Below, in pieces: positions 7,717-15,580 of a DNA stretch of 64,000 nucleotides (within the stretch, counting starts at the first letter, position 1; each line of letters starts with the position of its first letter). The position numbers were made by a program, and so were the translations under genes. The DNA is from JAFGUF01 sp040883315 (lineage in GTDB: Bacteria; Bacillota; Clostridia; Christensenellales; UMGS416). A model generated the notes under the pieces. That model was given only the letters and a program-made list of their open reading frames with translations. It ran no database searches and was not told where the DNA came from. Location of the stretch: NCBI GenBank assembly GCA_040883315.1, contig JBFLKU010000019.1, positions 136,894 through 200,893 of the forward strand, given 5' to 3'.

Positions 7717-9735
7717 TTACCAGCTTCCGCCGCCGCCTCCTCCGCCGCCTCCTCCGGAGAATCCTCCTCCGCCAGAGAAGCTGCTGCCCCCTGAATAGCT
7801 TCCGCTTCCAGAAGAGCTGGACGGTCTTGAAGTCATTGTGCTTCTCATAGTGTTCATATTATTCGTGAAGTCCCTTGTAAAACTTGGAATAATAAAGTTA
7901 TTGTTTGTATATCTGGTGCTTTCGTACCAGTCAGGCTTTTTAATTGCCATCTCTTCGAATTGATTTGACCATTTGTCTGTAACACCCAATACATATGCAT
8001 ACGGCAGGACATTGAAAAAATAATCAGGATTTTCATCCACGAGCTTTTCTATTCTGTCCTTTTCAGCATTTGTCAAAAACATTTTCAGTCCTAGTATTTT
8101 TTCTTCCAGTTTTCTTATGCTGGGCGTTTTTTTCTCCATAAACATTGCGAAAAAAGCTATTATATATGTAGACAATATAGCTGTATATGCAATACTTTTA
8201 TCGTCCGCTTTTGCTGAGATTATAGCTAGAGAAATGAACGTGAAAATCACTAATATGATGGCAAAACCAATAACCTGTGCTATCTTTGCTCCTAACGTAG
8301 TACTTTTTCTTCTTGCTACAGCTTGGTTCATAATAGAAAAGAAAATTGTCAGTACGCCGCACCAGAACAATGTTCCCAATACAATTTCGCTCATATAAAC
8401 GGTCTTTGGCAGCTTCACTGCAATGTTTCCAAAGAATATCGGCCATGTACATACTAAAAACGCAAGTACTTTAGAAGTCATAGATTTTCTAGTATATAGT
8501 CTTTGTCCTTCTTTTTTTGTGTATTTACTTTTTATCTTGATTTTGACACTATCAATTGTAGTATAAAAAACATTACGCAGATCCTTCACTCGCACATAAG
8601 TAACGCTTTCTCCTTTTTGCTGCTTTTCTAGAAGAAAATTATACGTTTCTGCCAGCTTTTCATTATTTGCTGTTTTATCCAAGAATTTGTTGAATTCAGT
8701 TTTTGATCTGCCTTTAAATAAATCATTAAACATCTTTGTTTCATAATATTCAATATTATCGTCTAACATTTTTAGTCTAATTAAATAGAAATCATTGTTT
8801 TTTACTTCTACTATCTTGATGTATCCTTTTTCGGCCCAATACATCAGCAAGGATAGTACATCTTTTGTGTCTACATGTCCATCAATAATATAGCCAACTT
8901 CAGCTGGCGTCATGTTTTCAGGTGGATAAAATTCGGGTGCGGGGTATATTTTGTCGTCTTTGCCTCTCAAAAGCCATGTGAATGCAGTCAGCAAAACTAG
9001 CGCCAGCGAACCATACGAAAACACTTTTGACCAGTCCGTTCTTTGCCTTTCATTCACAAAATATCCTTCTGGCAGAGGAATTCTAACGGTAACACCTTCA
9101 TATGGATACAACTCTTCGGTTGTATACATCGTAATTTTATTGCCGTCCACTTTCATTTTTATGATACTAGTTCCTACGGTGCCATAGTATCCGGTGGATA
9201 TGCCTATGTTTTCAGCATCAAATTCCTTTGGCATGTTTATTGTAACCGCTACATTCTTTATAGAAGCTGACCACTCGGTTCCTATAACATTCCAGTAAAA
9301 TTCATCAAAATCGTCTATGCCATCGTCACCTAAATCTACAGTATATTTAATATGGTATTTCTGCATACCCTCTATATATACGTCTTTATCGCCGATTTTT
9401 ATCCTTTTGCCGTAGCTTATTTTTTCAACGCTGTATTTTTGGTCTATCACATCAATATCAGAAATTATTGCAGACTGTTTGCTTTGCACTTCTACACCAT
9501 CCACATCTCTATAAAGAATTTGCTTTAATGGTATGTCCCTGTATATTCCATGACTTTGTGTGAAAAAATCAGCATAAATAGTCTCCTCTATCTCCAAAAC
9601 ATTGTTTTCTAGGACATTAATATTTACAATGTATGTTTCGATATCAAAGGTCCCATATGCATAAGCAGTTGTAGCACTCATTGAAAAAAGTGCTGCAATA
9701 AATACAGCTGAAATGATTTTCAGTATTCTCTTCAT
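7717..9735 (-). CDS. DUF2207 membrane protein with Gly-rich tail, copy 1
   Basis: A 672-residue paralogue of the next gene, with the same order of parts: signal peptide (to about TTAYA), extracytoplasmic DUF2207 domain, membrane segment, YPAPEFYPPENMTPAEVGY motif, two to four further membrane segments and a Ser/Gly tail ending GGGGSW. I start at ATG 9735 because GGAG lies six bases upstream; an in-frame TTG four codons earlier lacks one. It starts 15 bases behind the lemA stop. The two copies clearly derive from a tandem duplication but have diverged over most of their length. Confidence 0.88.
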   Translation of the reverse strand: MKRILKIISAVFIAALFSMSATTAYAYGTFDIETYIVNINVLENNVLEIEETIYADFFTQSHGIYRDIPLKQILYRDVDGVEVQSKQSAIISDIDVIDQKYSVEKISYGKRIKIGDKDVYIEGMQKYHIKYTVDLGDDGIDDFDEFYWNVIGTEWSASIKNVAVTINMPKEFDAENIGISTGYYGTVGTSIIKMKVDGNKITMYTTEELYPYEGVTVRIPLPEGYFVNERQRTDWSKVFSYGSLALVLLTAFTWLLRGKDDKIYPAPEFYPPENMTPAEVGYIIDGHVDTKDVLSLLMYWAEKGYIKIVEVKNNDFYLIRLKMLDDNIEYYETKMFNDLFKGRSKTEFNKFLDKTANNEKLAETYNFLLEKQQKGESVTYVRVKDLRNVFYTTIDSVKIKIKSKYTKKEGQRLYTRKSMTSKVLAFLVCTWPIFFGNIAVKLPKTVYMSEIVLGTLFWCGVLTIFFSIMNQAVARRKSTTLGAKIAQVIGFAIILVIFTFISLAIISAKADDKSIAYTAILSTYIIAFFAMFMEKKTPSIRKLEEKILGLKMFLTNAEKDRIEKLVDENPDYFFNVLPYAYVLGVTDKWSNQFEEMAIKKPDWYESTRYTNNNFIIPSFTRDFTNNMNTMRSTMTSRPSSSSGSGSYSGGSSFSGGGGFSGGGGGGGGGGSW

Positions 9736-9750
9736 CTTAATCTCCAATTA

Positions 9751-10296
9751 CTAGAACTTTACAGAAACATTCTCTCTTTGTGAATCATCAGATACTTCAA
9801 ACATCGTTTTTCTGCTGAATTTAAACATTTGTGCAACAATAGACTGAGGGAAAAGTTCAACTTTTGTATTATATCTTCTGACTATTGCATTAAAATATTT
9901 TCTAGACTGTGCAATGTCTGTTTCCACCTTTTGCAGCTGGCCTTGCAGATTTATGAAGTTTTGGTTTGCCTTTAAATCAGGATAGTTCTCAGCCAAAGCA
10001 AAAAGAGACTTCAAGGTTTGTGTCAGATTGTTTTCCTCCGCTACCGTTTCTTCAGATGTCTTTGCATTCATTGCTTTGCTTCTTGCCTGAACTATCTTTT
10101 CAAACGTTTCGCTTTCGTGCTTTGCATATCCTTTTACTGTCTCAACCAAGTTAGGGATTAAATCATAACGTTGTTTTAGGTAAACATCCATAGTGGCAAA
10201 TGCTTCCTCCACCATGTTCCTCATCTTTACAAGCCCGTTGTAGGACGCAATGATCCAAACAACTACTACAGCAGCTATCGCTAAAGCTATATACAT
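9751..10296 (-). CDS. lemA: LemA family protein
   Basis: A 181-residue LemA protein: one N-terminal membrane anchor (about residues 2-18), then a long helical region with the family motifs VEEAFATMDVYLKQRYDLIPNLVETVKGY and the NFINLQGQL and R-YN-KV-FP segments. LemA proteins are anchored helical-bundle proteins of unclear function. First gene of the lemA-DUF2207-DUF2207 operon; AAGGAG is its ribosome binding site. Confidence 0.93.
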   Translation of the reverse strand: MYIALAIAAVVVVWIIASYNGLVKMRNMVEEAFATMDVYLKQRYDLIPNLVETVKGYAKHESETFEKIVQARSKAMNAKTSEETVAEENNLTQTLKSLFALAENYPDLKANQNFINLQGQLQKVETDIAQSRKYFNAIVRRYNTKVELFPQSIVAQMFKFSRKTMFEVSDDSQRENVSVKF

Positions 10297-10324
10297 AATC
10301 TATTCTCCTTTGTTTAATATTTAT

Positions 10325-10353
10325 ATTATATTATTTATTTTCATTTATGTCTA
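10325..10353 (-). promoter_or_regulatory. Promoter of the lemA operon
   Basis: TAGACA (10353-10348), 17-base spacer, TATAAT (10330-10325) on the minus strand, 29 bases before the lemA start codon. Confidence 0.65.
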
Positions 10354-10410
10354 TTTATTGTACACCACAACCATTCTAAGTTCACCTTAAAGTGTACATA
10401 ATATAAAAAA

Positions 10411-10443
10411 GCCTGATTAATTTGTTCATAATCAGGTTTTTTT
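10411..10443 (-). terminator. Terminator behind the flavodoxin/ferredoxin gene
   Basis: Stem CCTGATTA / TAATCAGG with a nine-base loop, flanked by A-rich and T7 runs, so it works on both strands. It lies directly behind the stop at 10451. Confidence 0.85.
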
Positions 10444-10450
10444 GTTTAAT

Positions 10451-11227
10451 TCATCTATCCATTATTTCATTAATATTTATATATTTATTTCTATATTGAT
10501 AGTCTTTCTCTGGCTTTTGCCTTTTATATGTCACAGCCTTCTGCGGACAATAGTGAATGCATGCGAAGCACATCTGGCATTCGTTACCCCACTCTGGCTT
10601 TTGTTCACCAGATTCAATATTGTTAACTGGGCATACTTTCTGGCATATTCCACAGTTTGTGCACTTTTGTGCATCCAGCTTCATCTTGTCAAATCCCAAA
10701 ATACCTTTGCATGCATTTTTCATTAATACATTGCCGAAAAATGAAGCTGACATATTCCCTATAGGTACATTTTGCACCCCATTAATTGCATTCAGCGCAA
10801 TTTGTTTTGTTTCTTCTATCATCTTCTCAATCATTCCATCATGTTCATCCAATGGCGTCGGGAAGGCTATGCTATTGTCAGGCATATATATATTGTATGC
10901 TGCTGATAATTTATTTCCGCCTTTATTCAATGTTTTCTCTGCCACCTTCAATGTGCCTCCAAAATTTGCACCGCAGTTACACACCAAAAATAAATAGCTT
11001 CCTTCTTTTATTTTTAGTTTTTCGAAAAACTCCTCCAAAATATCTGGTGGATTCATAAAATAAACTGGGAAAATAATTCCTGTGATGTCGGCACTGCTTT
11101 CCACCACTTGCGTATTTTTCAATTTCGAAATTGATATCAAATCAGCTCCGTCCATATTTTTTGCTATTTCCTTCGCTATATGCAATGTGTTGCCTGTTCC
11201 TGTAAAATAATAAAGTTCTTTTTTCAT
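10451..11227 (-). CDS. EFR1-type flavodoxin/ferredoxin protein
   Basis: A 258-residue fusion of an N-terminal flavodoxin-like domain (YYFTGTGNTLHIAKEIAK binds the FMN phosphate) and a C-terminal ferredoxin part with two 4Fe-4S cysteine sets, CTNCGICQKVCP (about residue 196) and CQMCFACIHYCP (about 221). This is the EFRO/EFR1 electron-transfer family common in Clostridia; the redox partner is unknown. An AAGGAG site lies before the start. The 18-bp palindrome CGTGCA-N6-TGCACG 23 bases upstream equals the one in the promoter of the neighbouring ArsR gene, so the gene is probably its target. Confidence 0.9.
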   Translation of the reverse strand: MKKELYYFTGTGNTLHIAKEIAKNMDGADLISISKLKNTQVVESSADITGIIFPVYFMNPPDILEEFFEKLKIKEGSYLFLVCNCGANFGGTLKVAEKTLNKGGNKLSAAYNIYMPDNSIAFPTPLDEHDGMIEKMIEETKQIALNAINGVQNVPIGNMSASFFGNVLMKNACKGILGFDKMKLDAQKCTNCGICQKVCPVNNIESGEQKPEWGNECQMCFACIHYCPQKAVTYKRQKPEKDYQYRNKYININEIMDR

Positions 11228-11249
11228 AAAATCTCCTTAAGTGTGTATC

Positions 11250-11267
11250 CGTGCACATATATGCACG
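11250..11267. promoter_or_regulatory. ArsR operator upstream of the flavodoxin/ferredoxin gene
   Basis: Palindrome CGTGCA-CATATA-TGCACG. It overlaps a plausible minus-strand promoter (TTGGCG at 11271-11266, GATACA at 11249-11244). The half-sites match those at 11661-11678 exactly. Confidence 0.75.
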
Positions 11268-11297
11268 CCAATGATAAAAAATATAAAACAAAGTTCA

Positions 11298-11648
11298 CTA
11301 ATCTTCGCATTCATCGCAGGAATCCACCAAGGTGCGTATTGTCTCCACTACACTTTCTAGTTTGCTCAAAAACTCTCTGCCATTAAATGAATATACAACA
11401 TAGCGTGATTCTTTTGATTTTTCTAAAATACCAGCCTGCTCCATCACCATCAAATGCCTTGATATAACAGATCTATCCTGTGTGAATGATTTAGCAATAG
11501 TTGAAATGTCAGACTCACCATTAATGACAAGAAATTTAATGATATTTAAGCGCACCGGTTCGCTAAGCACCTTGAAAATGCCATCCTTAATCAGCCCATC
11601 TATTGTGTCAATATTGCTTTGAGGTATGTTCCCTTTGTATTTATTCAT
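11298..11648 (-). CDS. ArsR/SmtB family repressor, probably autoregulated
   Basis: A 116-residue winged-helix regulator: the family segment LSEPVRLNIIKFLVINGESDISTIAKSFTQDRSVISRHLMVMEQAGIL, then a wing (SRYVVYSFN) and a C-terminal CDECED that could bind metal or sense redox state. Its promoter has perfect TTGACA and TATAAT boxes, and the 18-bp operator fills the whole spacer. The first in-frame ATG after the expected transcription start is at 11648, at or within a base of that start, with no ribosome binding site, so the mRNA may be leaderless. A longer reading from 11684 would overlap its own promoter. Likely controls itself and the flavodoxin/ferredoxin gene downstream. Confidence 0.85.
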   Translation of the reverse strand: MNKYKGNIPQSNIDTIDGLIKDGIFKVLSEPVRLNIIKFLVINGESDISTIAKSFTQDRSVISRHLMVMEQAGILEKSKESRYVVYSFNGREFLSKLESVVETIRTLVDSCDECED

Positions 11649-11654
11649 ATGCAT

Positions 11655-11684
11655 ATTATACGTGCATTTGCATGCACGTGTCAA
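11655..11684 (-). promoter_or_regulatory. arsR-type promoter with operator as spacer
   Basis: Minus strand TTGACA (11684-11679), an 18-base spacer that is exactly the palindrome CGTGCATTTGCATGCACG (11678-11661), then TATAAT (11660-11655). Bound repressor would block RNA polymerase directly. Confidence 0.85.
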
Positions 11685-11689
11685 GCAAA

Positions 11690-11720
11690 AATAAATCTAT
11701 CTTTATAAGATAGATTTATT
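11690..11720 (-). terminator. Terminator of the DUF368 gene
   Basis: Stem AATAAATCTATC / GATAGATTTATT with a seven-base loop directly behind the stop at 11728 and followed on the minus strand by TTTATTTTTG. Confidence 0.7.
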
Positions 11721-11727
11721 GTAATTC

Positions 11728-12723
11728 TTATTCAGCTTCTTTTTTATTGCGCTTTTCAAGCAATATCATTATCACAACAATCACCATACCAGCTACAATA
11801 GTCCCAACGGTCAGCAGCTCGCCTGCCCCAAATGATTTTGGCAGGATATTTGATAATGTAATAACTTCGCCGCTAGATAGAGTATGCAGATCTTTAAATG
11901 GCCAGATAGCCCACAAAGAGCCTATTACAAGTCCTGTTAAAAAGCCCATTGTAGTATCGTGGTGCTTTTTCAGCAGGAAATTTAAAAATCTGGAGAAAAG
12001 CAGAAGCCCTAATATTGCACCTATAGCAAATGCTCCTATTACAGGCATATTCAATGATGATACCGCCTCTAATACATCAAAGTATTTTCCCATCAGCAAC
12101 AGTACGAAAGATCCGCTGACGCCCGGCACTATCATAGTAGACATTGCTACTCCGCCGCAAAGCATCAGGTAAGCATAGTCTAAAAGACTATTGCTCTCAG
12201 TGTCTATGGTTTCCGATTGCTCCATCAGTATTTTTTGCTCTTCCTTTTGTATCTTGCTTTCGTCAGTTTCCAGCATAGATAAGCCAATTATCAATGCTAT
12301 AGCTATAACTAATGCTAAAACTACTTTGAAGTTTATCTTCTTTATCATCTTTAGCGGAATAATTATAGAAATAATAATTAGTCCAAAGAAAAATCCAAAT
12401 GTTGGCGCTTGATGGTTTTGAATTAGATATGTCATCAGGCTGGATAAAAGCAAAATTGCCACTCCTGCACCAGCTATCACCAAAACTAAAAGACCAAGCT
12501 TAATTCTTTTCATCTCTTCAGCAAATTCTTTTGCTGCTACCTTTTTAAATGTGAAAAGCTTGAAGAATTTTACCACTGTTTTCCATGAAATATTATGTAT
12601 GCCTTCAATTAATGGCTCATATATATTTAAAACAAGTGCCAGTGTTCCGCCGGATACACCGGGAATAATATTAGCTATACCAATAATCATTCCTTTAAAA
12701 AAGTACTGTATAGATTTAATCAT
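11728..12723 (-). CDS. DUF368 polyprenyl-phosphate transporter (PopT family)
   Basis: A 331-residue integral membrane protein with about eight to ten membrane segments and the DUF368 hallmark IPGVSGGTLALVLNIYE near the N-terminus, repeated as VPGVSGSFVLLLMGKYF in the second half, as expected for an inverted-repeat fold. DUF368 proteins (PopT) have been shown to recycle undecaprenyl phosphate across the membrane in other bacteria. The start at 12723 is preceded by GAGGAAA; the 24 extra upstream codons would overlap the promoter (TTGAAA, 17 bases, TATACT at 12806-12778). Transcribed divergently from trmL. Confidence 0.88.
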   Translation of the reverse strand: MIKSIQYFFKGMIIGIANIIPGVSGGTLALVLNIYEPLIEGIHNISWKTVVKFFKLFTFKKVAAKEFAEEMKRIKLGLLVLVIAGAGVAILLLSSLMTYLIQNHQAPTFGFFFGLIIISIIIPLKMIKKINFKVVLALVIAIALIIGLSMLETDESKIQKEEQKILMEQSETIDTESNSLLDYAYLMLCGGVAMSTMIVPGVSGSFVLLLMGKYFDVLEAVSSLNMPVIGAFAIGAILGLLLFSRFLNFLLKKHHDTTMGFLTGLVIGSLWAIWPFKDLHTLSSGEVITLSNILPKSFGAGELLTVGTIVAGMVIVVIMILLEKRNKKEAE

Positions 12724-12777
12724 TATAATTTCCTCATAATTTTTATCTTCTGCACAAAAATGCAAAAATCTAGTACA

Positions 12778-12806
12778 AGTATATAGTATAAGCATGTTGA
12801 TTTCAA
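12778..12806 (-). promoter_or_regulatory. Promoter of the DUF368 gene
   Basis: TTGAAA (12806-12801), 17-base spacer, TATACT (12783-12778) on the minus strand. Confidence 0.7.
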
Positions 12807-12843
12807 CTTTTTATTTGTATGCTTGTTTTATCCAATTATTTGT

Positions 12844-12872
12844 TTGTCTCATTTTTTCATGCATGATATAAT
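12844..12872 (+). promoter_or_regulatory. Promoter of trmL
   Basis: TTGTCT (12844-12849), 17-base spacer, TATAAT (12867-12872) on the plus strand, 36 bases before the trmL start. Confidence 0.75.
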
Positions 12873-12907
12873 ATCAAAAACAATAATAAAACAAAAAGGA
12901 TATGTAA

Positions 12908-13396
12908 ATGGCTTTAAATATAGTATTGGTAAATCCAGAAATCCCCTCAAACACAGGAAATATAGCAAGAACCTGCGCTATTACAGGCGCTGTGCTGCAT
13001 CTTATAAAGCCTCTTGGTTTTTCACTAGAGGACAAATATCTAAAACGTGCAGGGCTGGATTATTGGAGTTTTGTAGATGTTATTATATATGAAAATCTAG
13101 ATGATTTTATGGAGAAAAATGAAGACGGAAATTTTTATTTCCTCACAACTAAAGCAAAACTTAGATATTCTGATGCAAAATTCCAAGATAATGACTATCT
13201 ATTCTTCGGAGCAGAAACCAAAGGGCTGCCAGAAGAACTACTAAAAGAAAATTATGAAAAATCTTTGCGTATTCCAATGAAGCCTGTAACCAGATCATTA
13301 AATCTAGCGAATAGTGCAAACATAGTATTATACGAAGCCCTCCGCCAGCTAGACTTTCCCGGTCTATCTCACGAAGGGCATTTGACAGAAAAATAA
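12908..13396 (+). CDS. trmL: tRNA (cytidine/uridine-34-2'-O)-methyltransferase TrmL
   Basis: A 162-residue SPOUT methyltransferase that modifies the wobble base of leucine tRNAs. It has the N-terminal VNPEIPSNTGNIARTCAITGA motif, the central FFGAETKGLPEELL motif and the C-terminal IPMKPVTRSLNLANSANIVLYEALRQ knot that binds S-adenosylmethionine. Length is normal. Ribosome binding site AAAGGA. Its stop lies one base from the stop of the convergent thioredoxin gene, with no visible terminator between. Confidence 0.94.
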   Translation: MALNIVLVNPEIPSNTGNIARTCAITGAVLHLIKPLGFSLEDKYLKRAGLDYWSFVDVIIYENLDDFMEKNEDGNFYFLTTKAKLRYSDAKFQDNDYLFFGAETKGLPEELLKENYEKSLRIPMKPVTRSLNLANSANIVLYEALRQLDFPGLSHEGHLTEK

Positions 13397-13397
13397 A

Positions 13398-13634
13398 TTA
13401 TAAACTGCCTAGATATTTCACTATTTCTTTTTTATTCAAAACTCTGCCTGATGCAACTATTTTTCCATCAATCACAAGTGCAGGTGTTGACATTACACCA
13501 TGTTTTAGTATGTCTGCCATTTCTGTCACTTTGATGATTTCTGCATCAATGCTCATTTCTTCCAGTGCTTCCTTTGTGTTTGCTGCCAGCTTAATGCAGT
13601 TTGCGCAGCCGCCGCCTAATACTTTTACTTCCAT
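13398..13634 (-). CDS. Thioredoxin-family small protein of the arsenic operon
   Basis: A 78-residue thioredoxin-fold protein (MTH895/redox-active disulfide protein 2 type): MEVKVLGGGCANCIKL carries the CxxC active site, followed by VMSTPALVIDGKIVASG with the cis-proline. It is the last gene of arsR-arsC-arsP, 20 bases behind the permease, and probably supplies reducing power to ArsC or handles arsenic thiols; that job is inferred from context. Confidence 0.88.
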   Translation of the reverse strand: MEVKVLGGGCANCIKLAANTKEALEEMSIDAEIIKVTEMADILKHGVMSTPALVIDGKIVASGRVLNKKEIVKYLGSL

Positions 13635-13654
13635 TTTAATACCTCACTTTACTT

Positions 13655-14623
13655 TTACATTATTAAATATTCAATCCAGTTAAATAAATATCCTACAAAT
13701 ATTATACCAATGCCTGTAATAGCCACAAATGCAGCAATCAGTTTTGGCTTTATCACCTTTTTCAGCAGTATCATCTCTGGTAGGCTCATGGCCGTCACTG
13801 CCATCATAAATGCTAGCGCTGTTCCTAAATTAATTCCCTTTGCTATCAAAGCCTGTGCAATAGGTATTGTTCCCACAGCATTTGAATATAAAGGAATACC
13901 TGCTATAACTCCGATTATTACTGCAAAAGGATTGTTCTCATGTGCAAATTTAATTAAGAAATCTTCAGGAACATATCCGTGGATTGCAGCTCCCAGACCA
14001 ATACCTATTAAAAGGAAAATCCATACTCTCTTTACTATTGCCTTCACTTCACCCAATGCATAGTTAATTCTGTCTTTAAAAGTCATTTTAGTCTGTTCAA
14101 CATCCGCAAGGTGCGTTTCATACACATAGCTCTCTACGTATTTTTCCAGCTTTAGTGCCCCTATTATCAGTCCGCCGACAACACCTACGAATATTCCGCT
14201 GAGTACATATATCAATGTGACCTTCCATCCAAACATTCCAAGAAGCAAAGCTATTGCCGCTTCATTTACAATTGGTGACGTTATCAAAAACGAAAATGTC
14301 AGCCCCAGCGGCACTCCGCCCTCTACAAAGCCTATAAAAATAGGTACGGAAGAGCATGAGCAAAACGGCGTTACTACACCCAGTAGTGATGCCACTATGT
14401 TTCCCTGCACTCCCTTAAATCTTGTTAATATCTTTTTTGTCTTTTCAGGAGGAAAGAACGACCTGATAAATGATATTGCAAATATCATTAAGCTTAAGAG
14501 GATTATTATTTTTACGCTGTCGTATATGAAAAAGTGAATGCTGCTTCCCAGACGTGTAGCAACAGATACTTTAAATACGCTTTCTACTAGCCATGTTACT
14601 ATGTTATCCAACCATATAAACAT
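13655..14623 (-). CDS. arsP: ArsP-like permease (DUF318)
   Basis: A 322-residue membrane protein with eight to ten membrane segments and the motif TPFCSCSSVPIFIGF (about residue 80), the cysteine-rich signature of DUF318/ArsP permeases, plus FLITSPIVNEAAIALLLGMFGW. ArsP proteins export trivalent methylated arsenicals; other members move arsenite. It lies five bases behind arsC in the same operon. Which arsenic species it moves cannot be told from sequence. Confidence 0.88.
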   Translation of the reverse strand: MFIWLDNIVTWLVESVFKVSVATRLGSSIHFFIYDSVKIIILLSLMIFAISFIRSFFPPEKTKKILTRFKGVQGNIVASLLGVVTPFCSCSSVPIFIGFVEGGVPLGLTFSFLITSPIVNEAAIALLLGMFGWKVTLIYVLSGIFVGVVGGLIIGALKLEKYVESYVYETHLADVEQTKMTFKDRINYALGEVKAIVKRVWIFLLIGIGLGAAIHGYVPEDFLIKFAHENNPFAVIIGVIAGIPLYSNAVGTIPIAQALIAKGINLGTALAFMMAVTAMSLPEMILLKKVIKPKLIAAFVAITGIGIIFVGYLFNWIEYLIM

Positions 14624-14628
14624 ATTAT

Positions 14629-15033
14629 TTATTCAGCAGAGTTCTTAATTCTCTCTACTAGCTCCTTTACCTTTATCTCTATCTGATCTCTTGTTTTTCT
14701 AAATTCATCTATGCTCTTTCCTGATGGGTCATCCAGCCCCCAGTCCTCTTTATGAGCACCTTTTATTATAGGACATTGTACTCCGCAGCCCATTGTAATC
14801 ACATAGTCCAAATCCTGTGGTATATCTTTTATAAGCTTAGGATATTGATTTGATACATCAATACCAGCCTCTTTCATCACTTCCACAGCCAGTGGCTTCA
14901 CTTCCGGGTATTCTTCGCTTCCAGCAGAATAAGATTCCATGACATCCTCACCAAAATAACGCCCAAAGCCTTCTGCCATTTGTGATCTGCATGAATTGTG
15001 CACACATATAAAAGCTACTTTCTTTTTACTCAT
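14629..15033 (-). CDS. arsC: Arsenate reductase (LMW phosphatase type)
   Basis: A 134-residue thioredoxin-linked arsenate reductase. The P-loop FICVHNSCRSQMAEGF contains the catalytic cysteine (residue 10), CGVQCP (about 81-86) and DPSG (about 99-102) give the redox cysteine region and general acid. It reduces arsenate to arsenite using thioredoxin, here possibly the operon's own. Its start overlaps the arsR stop by eight bases, so translation is coupled. Confidence 0.92.
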   Translation of the reverse strand: MSKKKVAFICVHNSCRSQMAEGFGRYFGEDVMESYSAGSEEYPEVKPLAVEVMKEAGIDVSNQYPKLIKDIPQDLDYVITMGCGVQCPIIKGAHKEDWGLDDPSGKSIDEFRKTRDQIEIKVKELVERIKNSAE

Positions 15034-15412
15034 TGTTGCCTCCCATTATTTTTTCAACCTCTACTTTGCAAGCGGTCAAATCCTTGCAGCAGTATTCGCT
15101 GGATTTATATCTTTGCAAACGAATTGCATCATCTTTCAGCATACTATCTGTTTCAGCTACTTTTTGTATGTAGTCAAGCAGCAGGGAATTATTCGCTGCA
15201 AACTCTTTCGATACCTCGTAATATACCCATTGTGCCTCATGCTTATCTTCGATTATTCCTACGAGATTTAGCCTGGACAAGTGCCTTGATACTGCCGAAA
15301 TAGACATCTGCAGCACATTGCTAAGCTCTGTGACACAAAGCCTGCCGCTAATTAACAAATTTATAATTCTTACTCTGGAATAGTCTCCTATCGCCTTGAA
15401 AATCTTTTCCAT
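15026..15412 (-). CDS. arsR: ArsR repressor of the arsenic operon
   Basis: A 128-residue winged-helix regulator: FKAIGDYSRVRIINLLISGRLCVTELSNVLQMSISAVSRHLSRLNLVGII is the DNA-binding core; Cys27 is in the region where other ArsR proteins bind As(III), and EYCCKDLTAC near the C-terminus adds three cysteines as likely inducer ligands. The ATG at 15412 has AAGG nine bases upstream. A 22-bp palindrome directly behind the -10 box is its probable operator. Confidence 0.92.
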   Translation of the reverse strand: MEKIFKAIGDYSRVRIINLLISGRLCVTELSNVLQMSISAVSRHLSRLNLVGIIEDKHEAQWVYYEVSKEFAANNSLLLDYIQKVAETDSMLKDDAIRLQRYKSSEYCCKDLTACKVEVEKIMGGNNE

Positions 15413-15431
15413 CAATTTACCTTCATTTTCT

Positions 15432-15453
15432 TATTTGCGCCTTTACGCAAATA
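15432..15453. promoter_or_regulatory. ars operator
   Basis: Palindrome TATTTGCG-N6-CGCAAATA, eight-base arms, covering the expected transcription start of arsR-arsC-arsP. Confidence 0.8.
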
Positions 15454-15455
15454 CA

Positions 15456-15484
15456 ATAATACACCAACTTCTATTTCCTGTCAA
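15456..15484 (-). promoter_or_regulatory. Promoter of the arsenic operon
   Basis: Minus strand TTGACA (15484-15479), 17-base spacer, TATTAT (15461-15456), directly upstream of the operator. Confidence 0.8.
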
Positions 15485-15512
15485 TATATCAAGTTAAAAA
15501 TTTTTAAACAAC

Positions 15513-15541
15513 TTGTTTTACAGTTAAAAATCAGTTATACT
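15513..15541 (+). promoter_or_regulatory. Promoter of argS
   Basis: Plus strand TTGTTT (15513-15518), 17-base spacer, TATACT (15536-15541), 40 bases before the argS start; back to back with the ars promoter. Confidence 0.7.
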
Positions 15542-15580
15542 ACATAAAGAATTTGCAAAATGACATAAAGGTGAGAACGA

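Noticed and set aside
7854..8452. Antisense and frame-shifted open frames in the DUF2207 genes
   Set aside because: They are shadows of a well-supported coding sequence with family motifs and a start signal.
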